A DNA stretch of 35,185 nucleotides from a virus, in the IMG/VR virus record IMGVR_UViG_3300025892_000059, positions 1-35,185 of that record; one strand, 5' to 3'. Under the pieces are notes generated by a model, which saw only the letters and a list, made by a program, of their open reading frames with translations, was not told the origin of the DNA and ran no database searches. Made by a program: the position numbers and the translations under genes. This document shows positions 28,963-35,185 of the stretch, in pieces; the stretch's first letter is position 1; every line of letters begins with the position of its first letter.

Positions 28963-29793
28963 ATGTCTTGGTCACTATTCAAAAGAAACATATTAAGGAA
29001 AACGAATCCAAATAATAATCCATCATTAAACATTAATCAACTAGCAACTATTTGGGCAGATGAATATGATGCGGTTGTAAAGAGGGGAAGGGATTTATTA
29101 AATTTAGAATCCGTTCAAAAAGGTAATAAAGATTTAGCTAAAGTATTTTTTCAACTTGCACTATTAAAGGGATTAGCAACTCCACCTGGTGTTAATTTTT
29201 CATTAGTAAATGAATTTGGTAATGGTGTTAAGGCATATTGGATGGGTGCACAAATGAATCCATTTCCAATCCCATTAATACCAGCACCCGGTACAATACA
29301 AAATATAGTAGTTAATTCAAATATAGCAAGTAATCCAGGTACTTGGCCAATGTATCCACCATTAAAGCCCGCTAAAAAACAAGTTATAATGGTTAATATG
29401 TTTATCTTAGCAGCAACAGTACATTTATTTAGTGTAGGTGGTATTATACAAACGACATCGTTATATCCATCGGCACCATCTCCAATACCATCACCTGCTG
29501 TTATACCTTGGACTGCGTATTTAATACCACCAAATATACCAATACCCAATATTAACTTTCCATCTTCGGATGGTAGTGAACCACCGGTATTAGAACAAGT
29601 GGTTGATGATAGTGTTACCACATTAACACCAACTCCACAATATGTTGATAACGATGTAGATATATTAGGTACTCCGATATTAAAGGATGTTATAGAAGAA
29701 ACTATACCAGATGGTGTAATTGATGAAGAAATGGAAAATATTCTGCCTGATTTCATATCACAATTGGAAATGGGTGGAACAAAGTGTGAATAA
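28963..29793 (+). CDS. Tail/baseplate structural protein, unknown type
   Basis: 276 residues from ATG 28963. The N-terminal half is helical and conserved-looking (IWADEYDAVVKRGRDLLN, then LAKVFFQLALLKGLATPPGVN and FGNGVKAYWMGAQMNPFPIP). The second half is rich in Pro, Ile and Ser (YPSAPSPIPSPAVIPWTAYL). I recall homologues between genes 5 and 25 in T4-like marine phages, annotated only as structural. No signal peptide. It ends before a late-type promoter. Confidence 0.65.
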   Translation: MSWSLFKRNILRKTNPNNNPSLNINQLATIWADEYDAVVKRGRDLLNLESVQKGNKDLAKVFFQLALLKGLATPPGVNFSLVNEFGNGVKAYWMGAQMNPFPIPLIPAPGTIQNIVVNSNIASNPGTWPMYPPLKPAKKQVIMVNMFILAATVHLFSVGGIIQTTSLYPSAPSPIPSPAVIPWTAYLIPPNIPIPNINFPSSDGSEPPVLEQVVDDSVTTLTPTPQYVDNDVDILGTPILKDVIEETIPDGVIDEEMENILPDFISQLEMGGTKCE

Positions 29794-29815
29794 AAATCAA
29801 AAAACAATAAAACAA

Positions 29816-29824
29816 ATATTTATA
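29816..29824 (+). promoter_or_regulatory. Late-type promoter motif ATATTTATA
   Basis: AAATATTTATATAGAAAGG, 22 bases before the ATG at 29847, and identical over 17 bases to the motif at 14035. It would drive the gp25/gp6 group. Confidence 0.7.
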
Positions 29825-29846
29825 TAGAAAGGAAAACATTACAACA

Positions 29847-30407
29847 ATGGATACTGACAAATTAGTAAAAGCAATACAAATAATAGTTAAGGAGGAAATC
29901 AAAGTGATTCTTCCTACACTAGTTAAGGAAGGTGTAAAGAAAGAAATGGCAAAGTTGTTAAAAGAAAATAAACAACTTAAAAAGGCTATTACACCAAAAC
30001 AACCTACATTTATGGATGAGGTAGTTTCTGAAAAACCTATACAAACAGAAAAAGTTTTAAGTAAAAACCCTGTGTTGAATAAGGTACTACAACAAACACA
30101 ACCACTTAGTTTAAGTGAAAATACAAATAAAAGTGTATTAGATAATCATCAACCATCTTATGCTGGTGCACCAACTGAAGTTTCTGAAAGAACAATGAAT
30201 TTTGATTCAAACTCAACTCATACATTGGGTGCACAAAGTATAGCACAAAAAATGGGATATGGTGATATGCAAGGAGGAGTTAAAAAACAAGGGTTAGGAG
30301 TTACAACTGGATTAGCTGGATTGGATAGAGTTTTGAATAGAGATAATTCTCAGTTAATAAAAGCTATGGATAAAAAAAGTAATGGTAACTGGAGACCGGG
30401 AATGTAA
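29847..30407 (+). CDS. Late protein of unknown function before gp25
   Basis: 186 residues. The N-terminal 50 form a charged helix (LVKAIQIIVKEEIKVILPTL, KKEMAKLLKENKQLKKAI); the rest is polar and probably extended, ending in a conserved-looking GGVKKQGLGVTTGLAGLDRVLNR-type stretch. Starts a late unit and lies 8 bases before the gp25-like gene, so it is probably a baseplate or assembly protein. Not recognised. Confidence 0.6.
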   Translation: MDTDKLVKAIQIIVKEEIKVILPTLVKEGVKKEMAKLLKENKQLKKAITPKQPTFMDEVVSEKPIQTEKVLSKNPVLNKVLQQTQPLSLSENTNKSVLDNHQPSYAGAPTEVSERTMNFDSNSTHTLGAQSIAQKMGYGDMQGGVKKQGLGVTTGLAGLDRVLNRDNSQLIKAMDKKSNGNWRPGM

Positions 30408-30415
30408 TATAAATT

Positions 30416-30844
30416 ATGGCAGTTGAGTTAGGAAGAAAAATCGTTAAAGATACCAAATCATTTGCAAGTTATGCAATTGGTATCACTTTACCATTACAAT
30501 TTGGTGAAAGTACTTTCGAGCAATCTTTCCAAACCAAAGACCAAGTTAAATCAAATATTAAAAATCTTCTACTTACTAAAAGGGGGGAACGTATTTTACA
30601 ACCCGAATTTGGTAGTGGTTTACAATCATTATTGTTTGAACAAAATGTAGATGATTTAGAGGGTAGAATTGAAGATACTATAAACGAAAGTTTAGAACAA
30701 TGGTTACCTTATGTTACGGCTGAAGAGATTGATATTGAATCAACTGATGAATTGAGAGATAACAACAAAATAAACGTTTCAATTAAATTTAGAATAGGGG
30801 ATGATATTAATTTAGAAACTCTAACATTCACAGTACAGGGATAA
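30416..30844 (+). CDS. 25: gp25-like baseplate wedge protein
   Basis: 142 residues. The gp25/lysozyme-like wedge pattern is clear: a hydrophobic start (GITLPLQFGE), VKSNIKNLLLTKRGERILQP, EFGSGLQSLLFEQ, then an acidic helix and final strands (KINVSIKFRIG, LETLTFTVQG). This family (T4 gp25, T6SS TssE) forms the conserved core of the baseplate wedge and starts sheath assembly. Length and position directly before gp6 match T4-like phages. Confidence 0.93.
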   Translation: MAVELGRKIVKDTKSFASYAIGITLPLQFGESTFEQSFQTKDQVKSNIKNLLLTKRGERILQPEFGSGLQSLLFEQNVDDLEGRIEDTINESLEQWLPYVTAEEIDIESTDELRDNNKINVSIKFRIGDDINLETLTFTVQG

Positions 30845-30850
30845 TACGAT

Positions 30851-32887
30851 ATGGCAATAACAAAAACATCAAAGAACTTTAAGAACAAAGGTAAGGATAT
30901 AAAATATCTTAACAAAGATTTTAGTGCGTTTAGAGGTAATCTAATTGAATTCGCTAAAACGTACTTCCCGAAAACATATTCTGATTTTAATGAATCATCT
31001 CCGGGTATGATGTTTATTGAAATGGCATCTTATGTGGGTGATTCACTTTCATATTATGTAGATGATACATTAAAAGAATCTTTAATGGTTCATGCAGATG
31101 ATATTGAAAATGTAATAGCACTTTCACAATACTTAGGATATAAACCAAAAGTATCATCTCCATCAGTAACAACTCTTTCAGTTTATCAATTAGTACCATC
31201 AATAGGTAGTGGTGGTGATAACACATTTGATTCAACTTACTTTTTAAGAATAAAAGAAGGTATGAGGTGTGAATCAACAAATGGAGTACAATTTATTACA
31301 CAGGATGTTTTGGATTTTTCTGATGAAAGAGAACGAGAAATTACAATATATCAAAGAGATGGTGTAAGTGGAGAAGCTTCATTTTACTTAGTAAAAAAGC
31401 AAGTACAAGCAATATCTGCAGAATTAAAAACTAAAGAAGTTTCATTTGGTGCTTTTGAAGAATTTCAAAGTATTGAATTGGGAGATACTGATATTATAGA
31501 TATATATGATGTAAGAGATTCGGATTCAAATAAATTTTATGAGGTTCCTTATTTAGCACAAGAATTGGTATTTACTGATTACCCAAATACTGAAAATAAT
31601 GATCCTGATTTATTTCAATTTAAATCAACAACTCCATATATTTTAAATACACTTAAAACATCTCGTAGATTTGTAAAACAAATAAATCCAAATAGTACAA
31701 CAACTATTCAATTTGGTAGTGGAGACCCAACAGTTAGTGAAGAAACAATTATCCCTTCATTTAAAAATGTAGGATTAGGATTACCTAATTCAATTTCTAA
31801 ATTAGAAGAATCATTTGACCCAACTAACTTTTTGAAAACAAAAACATATGGAACATCTCCATCTAATACAACTATTACTGTAAAGTATTTAGCTGGTGGT
31901 GGTGTGGAATCAAATGTTAAAAAGGGAACTATTACACAAATTAATGGTGTTGAATATGAAGAAGATATTGAATTGTTTACACCAACTCAATTAGCACTAT
32001 ATAATGCAGCAAAGAATTCAATAGCAATTGATAATGAAGTACCTGCAACTGGTGGTAAGGGTGGTGATACTATTGAAGAGATTAGACAAAATGCATTGGC
32101 AAACTTTGGTTCTCAGAATAGAGCAGTAACATCAAAGGATTATCAAATAAGAGCTTTATCAATGCCAACCAAATTTGGGGCTATTGCAAAAGCATACGCT
32201 ACCGCAGATGGTACATTGGATAATAACTCACCTTCTTCTATTTTAGCTTCACCACAAGTTCTTAGAGAGTTTACTGAGTTAGTTGATGGGTTTGTAAATA
32301 GAGAAGAAGGAGCAGGAGAAGTTGATAAACAACTTATCCAAGATGAAATTAGAAAATTCTTAGTTGGTAAAACTTCTAATGATAATGAAAAGAATAATCC
32401 ATTTGCTATTAATCTTTATCTATTGGGATACGATTCAAATAAAAAATTATCAACTCTTAATAGAGCAATAAAAGAAAACTTAAAAACATATTTAAACGAA
32501 TATAAAATTCTAACAGATGGTATAAACATTAACGATGGTTTTATAATCAACATAGGACTTGAGTTTGAAATAGTAACACTAAAAAATTACAATAAAAGTG
32601 AAGTATTATCAGAGTGTATAACTGAATTAAAAGAATATTTCAATATAGATAGTTTTACATTTAATAATACAATTAACATTTCAGAATTGGAATTAATCAT
32701 AGCAAATGTTGATGGAGTTAGTTCCGTTCCTAAATTAAAGATTGTAAATAAGTGTGGAGGTCAATATGCACCAAACACATACAATATAGAAGCGGCGATT
32801 AAAGATAAGGTTTTATATCCATCTTTAGACCCATCGGTTTTTGAAATTAAATATCCAGATTCGGACATAAAAGGAAGAGCAAAATAA
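30851..32887 (+). CDS. 6: gp6-like baseplate wedge protein
   Basis: 678 residues, close to T4 gp6 (660). YLNKDFSAFRGNLIEFAKTY and PGMMFIEMASYVGDSLSYYVDD near the N-terminus are family hallmarks, followed by the J-like core with GGKGGDTIEEIRQNALANFGSQNRAVTSKDY (about 400-430). gp6 dimers form the iris-like ring that links the wedges around the hub (TssF/gpJ relatives). It begins 6 bases after the gp25-like gene and overlaps the next by one base. Confidence 0.9.
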   Translation: MAITKTSKNFKNKGKDIKYLNKDFSAFRGNLIEFAKTYFPKTYSDFNESSPGMMFIEMASYVGDSLSYYVDDTLKESLMVHADDIENVIALSQYLGYKPKVSSPSVTTLSVYQLVPSIGSGGDNTFDSTYFLRIKEGMRCESTNGVQFITQDVLDFSDEREREITIYQRDGVSGEASFYLVKKQVQAISAELKTKEVSFGAFEEFQSIELGDTDIIDIYDVRDSDSNKFYEVPYLAQELVFTDYPNTENNDPDLFQFKSTTPYILNTLKTSRRFVKQINPNSTTTIQFGSGDPTVSEETIIPSFKNVGLGLPNSISKLEESFDPTNFLKTKTYGTSPSNTTITVKYLAGGGVESNVKKGTITQINGVEYEEDIELFTPTQLALYNAAKNSIAIDNEVPATGGKGGDTIEEIRQNALANFGSQNRAVTSKDYQIRALSMPTKFGAIAKAYATADGTLDNNSPSSILASPQVLREFTELVDGFVNREEGAGEVDKQLIQDEIRKFLVGKTSNDNEKNNPFAINLYLLGYDSNKKLSTLNRAIKENLKTYLNEYKILTDGININDGFIINIGLEFEIVTLKNYNKSEVLSECITELKEYFNIDSFTFNNTINISELELIIANVDGVSSVPKLKIVNKCGGQYAPNTYNIEAAIKDKVLYPSLDPSVFEIKYPDSDIKGRAK

Positions 32888-33969
32888 TGGCATACTATTT
32901 TCTAACAGCATCAAAGGATGCATCGGTTTACCTACAACAACCTGACCAAAACGCTGGTTTAGATGAGGTATTGGAGGTAAGTAAGGTTTACTATGGTGGA
33001 GTTAAAGATGTATCAAGAGCACTTCTTAAATTTGAAACTAATGGGTTCTCATCATCACTATCTAATGGTAGTGTTGGTTTTGAAGAAGCCAAACTTATTT
33101 TGAAAGAAACTGAATCAGAAGAAGTACCATTAGAATTTAATATTAACATATATCCAGTTTCTCAAAGTTGGGAAATGGGTAAAGGTACTAGATTTGATAA
33201 TATAGAAACCGCTGGAGTAACTTGGAATTATAGAGAAGGTGATTCATCACTTAGATGGGTAAACAACGTAGTAGGTGGTAATATTGTATTTGCTACTAAC
33301 ACAACTGGTTCTTTTGCTGGTAGAGGTGGAGTATGGCATTCTAATCTTAGTAGTTCTAAATCATTTACATATAAGACTGAAGATGTTGATGCTGATATAA
33401 CTACAATTTTCCAAAGTTGGTTAAGTGGTTCGATTCAAAACGAAGGATTGATAGTAAAGCACGAAAATTCATCCGAAGAAGATACAAACGATTATGGTAT
33501 CTTAAAATTCTTTAGTAAAGAAACAAATACAATACATCAACCAAAAGTTAGAATAGGGTGGAATGATGTATCATTTTCAACTGGTTCATTAACTGAACTA
33601 ACATCCGAAGAAATAAAAGTTGGAATTAGAAACTTTAAAAAACATTACAAAGTAAATACAACACCTAAGTTGAGAGTAGTTGGTAGAGATTTATATCCTA
33701 CAAAAACATTCTCATCTACGGCACAATATAGTATCAGTAAATTCTTACCAACAACATCATACTATCAAATATGTGATTACCATTCAGGTGAGACAATTAT
33801 TCCATTTAGTAATTACACAAAATTAAGTTGTGATACTGATGGTAACTATTTCAATCTGAATTTATCTAATTGGGAAGTTGATAGGGTGTACAATATAGAA
33901 TTTAAGATTACTATTGGTGGAGTTGATTATTTCTTTGATAACGATTATACATTTAGTTTAATTTCATAA
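32887..33969 (+). CDS. Tail protein with DNRLRE-like domain
   Basis: 360 residues. Residues 1-220 follow the DNRLRE pattern: KDASVYLQQPDQNAGLDEVL, SRALLKFE, EEAKLILKE, a YPVSQSWEMGKGTRFDN strand, GVTWNYREG, then FQSWLSGSIQNEGLIVKHE and HQPKVRIGW. DNRLRE domains are beta-sandwiches of surface and carbohydrate-binding proteins. The C-terminal 130 residues form another beta domain (TPKLRVVGRDLYP, YFNLNLSNWEV, NIEFKITIGGVDYFF). It replaces gene 7 in position; a peripheral wedge or fibre-attachment role is likely. Confidence 0.7.
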   Translation: MAYYFLTASKDASVYLQQPDQNAGLDEVLEVSKVYYGGVKDVSRALLKFETNGFSSSLSNGSVGFEEAKLILKETESEEVPLEFNINIYPVSQSWEMGKGTRFDNIETAGVTWNYREGDSSLRWVNNVVGGNIVFATNTTGSFAGRGGVWHSNLSSSKSFTYKTEDVDADITTIFQSWLSGSIQNEGLIVKHENSSEEDTNDYGILKFFSKETNTIHQPKVRIGWNDVSFSTGSLTELTSEEIKVGIRNFKKHYKVNTTPKLRVVGRDLYPTKTFSSTAQYSISKFLPTTSYYQICDYHSGETIIPFSNYTKLSCDTDGNYFNLNLSNWEVDRVYNIEFKITIGGVDYFFDNDYTFSLIS

Positions 33970-33975
33970 TAACAA

Positions 33976-35058
33976 ATGAAGAATAGTGGATTAAAAAATG
34001 AGGCACAAGTTGCTAAGATATTTGTAAGTGGTTCGGATGCCTTACCGCAAACAAATGATATCGGTGTCCGTTTATTTAAAGAATCTGATTTAACTGATGG
34101 TATTATTGCTGGTAAATTAACAAGACCTAAATATAATACAAAAGAATTAAAGAAATCAGTTGATACTACTATATTTGAACTTCTACCAAATGAGGCACCC
34201 ATTGGTCTACCAATGGTTCTCCGTTCAATTTATGAAGATGCATTAAAGAGAATAGATGAATTAAACGCTTTGTTGGAAAGGTTAAATGTTACAATTGGTG
34301 AGAGAGATGCAACAATAGCAGAATTGCAAAGTATTATAGAACAGCTTAGAATTGAATTAGAAAACGAACAATTAAAAGCAAATATAGCAAATCAACAAAG
34401 TGAAATAGCAAATACACAAATTGGTGAAACAACAATTGATTTACAAAACGCAATACAAAATTCAATTAATGAGGCAATAGCTAGAGTATCTTTAACTGCT
34501 AGAGTTGAGGCATTATTACAAGAAAACGAATCATTAAGAGAACAACTATTTGGATTGGCTGCTCAAACTGCAGAAGGTGCTATTAGTGGTGGTGATAATG
34601 GATTTACTGTTAAGGTAAATAATGGAGATGGTGATGCTGGACAATTATCAGCAGACTTATATGCTAAAACAAGTCATAATGTAGGTAGTGGTAGAACACT
34701 TGGAACTACATTAGAGGTAAGTAACGTTACTACCGATAATAAAATAACCAATATTTCATTTGTATTTGATGGAAAACCAAAATGGTTCAAAGTAAAAGCA
34801 GGGGCAACTTCAATCGAACCTGAAACTTCTGAAACATATCAATGTGAATATGACCAAGGAGTAATTGGAGGACCGGGTACTGGAGGTGCTGGTGATGGTA
34901 ATCGTGAAGGTATTAAACCAAGACGAAGAAGAATTGGTTGGAGAGGAAAAGCTACAAACTATACTGAATTGGTACTAAAAGTTAAGGTAACATTTGCAGA
35001 TGGTAGTACGGATGAAGTAAATTTATCAACCGATTTAAGAAAAAATAGAAAATCATAA
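33976..35058 (+). CDS. Coiled-coil tail protein, possible fibre or wedge component
   Basis: 360 residues. A short N-terminal domain (AQVAKIFVSGSDALPQTNDIG, FKESDLTDGII) is followed by a long coiled coil (about 80-195; RIDELNALLERLNVTIGERD, AELQSIIEQLRIELENEQ) and a C-terminal beta domain (GFTVKVNNGDGDAGQ, NISFVFDGKPKWFKVKAG, ELVLKVKVTFADG) with a Gly- and Arg-rich loop (GGPGTGGAGDGNREG, KPRRRRIGWRG). No signal peptide. The layout of anchor, rod and head domain fits a trimeric tail fibre or whisker-like protein. Confidence 0.65.
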   Translation: MKNSGLKNEAQVAKIFVSGSDALPQTNDIGVRLFKESDLTDGIIAGKLTRPKYNTKELKKSVDTTIFELLPNEAPIGLPMVLRSIYEDALKRIDELNALLERLNVTIGERDATIAELQSIIEQLRIELENEQLKANIANQQSEIANTQIGETTIDLQNAIQNSINEAIARVSLTARVEALLQENESLREQLFGLAAQTAEGAISGGDNGFTVKVNNGDGDAGQLSADLYAKTSHNVGSGRTLGTTLEVSNVTTDNKITNISFVFDGKPKWFKVKAGATSIEPETSETYQCEYDQGVIGGPGTGGAGDGNREGIKPRRRRIGWRGKATNYTELVLKVKVTFADGSTDEVNLSTDLRKNRKS

Positions 35059-35059
35059 A

Positions 35060-35185
35060 ATGGCAATTAAAACATTTAAAGAAATAATAGATAATAAAGG
35101 GTATCGAATCTCTACTAAAGATAGAGAGATTTTCGAAGAAGGAACTCTACAATCATTTTTCGGATTCTCTGATTCTGATATGATT
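35060..35185 (+). CDS. Next tail gene, 5' end only
   Basis: ATG at 35060, one base after the previous stop, open for 42 codons to the window edge. The visible start (MAIKTFKEIIDNKGYRISTK) and FFGFSDSDMI suggest a soluble protein of the same tail operon. Too short to identify. Confidence 0.65.
   Translation, partial: MAIKTFKEIIDNKGYRISTKDREIFEEGTLQSFFGFSDSDMI

Noticed and set aside
28466-28975. Long antisense frame of 169 codons with Gly/Asn/Ser repeats
   Set aside because: It is the mirror of the P-E-L repeat gene on the plus strand, which has operon spacing with both neighbours; the repeats alone keep the antisense frame open.
29151-29807. Antisense frame of 218 codons
   Set aside because: Lies opposite a well-supported tail gene; no promoter or start context, and the composition is that of a shadow frame.
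1-35185. tRNA genes, insertion sequences, CRISPR arrays
   Set aside because: None could be recognised by eye on either strand; no transposase motif and no cloverleaf-like segment was seen.

Overview
The window reads as part of the genome of a T4-like tailed phage (myovirus) that infects a member of the Bacteroidota, probably a marine flavobacterium. The phage evidence is a baseplate block at the right end (gp5-like hub/spike, gp25-like and gp6-like wedge proteins, a DNRLRE-like tail protein), a gp55-like late sigma factor, a UvsW-like helicase, PhoH, dCMP deaminase, Hsp20 and a UV endonuclease. The host evidence is the low GC content, weak Shine-Dalgarno sites, signal peptides ending in the flavobacterial form (...YGQ, ...QAQ, ...FSQ), and repeated promoters of the Bacteroidota type (TTTG, 19-20 bases, TATNTTNG).

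Layout. (1) 1-1457, minus strand: a truncated TonB-dependent receptor with its own Bacteroidota-type promoter. (2) 1726-3108: a UvsW-like helicase with a DUF3820-like tail, behind both a host-type and a late-type promoter. (3) 3276-12901: a tightly packed operon, most of it predicted to be exported. It holds two CsgG-like proteins, two related cohesin/dockerin-like surface proteins each followed by a small lipoprotein, a protein with about 240 residues of Asp/Ser/Gly/Glu low complexity before a beta-barrel-like domain, inner-membrane stalk proteins and a PAP2 phosphatase. (4) 13213-19396: nucleotide metabolism and host takeover (DUF1599, dCMP deaminase, PhoH, 5'(3')-deoxyribonucleotidase, HD hydrolase, Hsp20) mixed with two late genes. 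(5) 19489-24692: a membrane protein, UvdE, a cupin, a degenerate peptide-deformylase-like protein and the gp55-like sigma factor. (6) 24810-26802: a second small envelope cluster (outer-membrane barrel, membrane-anchored coiled coil, thioredoxin-like protein without CXXC). (7) 26866-35185: baseplate and tail genes, running off the right edge.

Two promoter classes can be read directly. Six or seven host-type promoters precede early or middle genes (helicase, DUF1599, the gene at 16433, nucleotidase, UvdE, the gene at 23692 before the sigma factor, and on the minus strand the receptor). A second motif, ATATTTATA (often ATATTTATATAGAA), lies 18-27 bases before the starts at 1726, 14062, 15281, 19489, 26866 and 29847. 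It is probably the late promoter read by the gp55-like protein. It is the reverse complement of the T4 late box TATAAATA, yet it sits on the coding strand.

The most unusual content is the exported-protein operon (3276-11795) together with the receptor and the second envelope cluster. The phage seems to rebuild the host envelope or surface during infection. Possible roles are adhesion or aggregation, superinfection exclusion, lysis through a CsgG-type pore, or nutrient uptake; the sequence alone does not decide between them.
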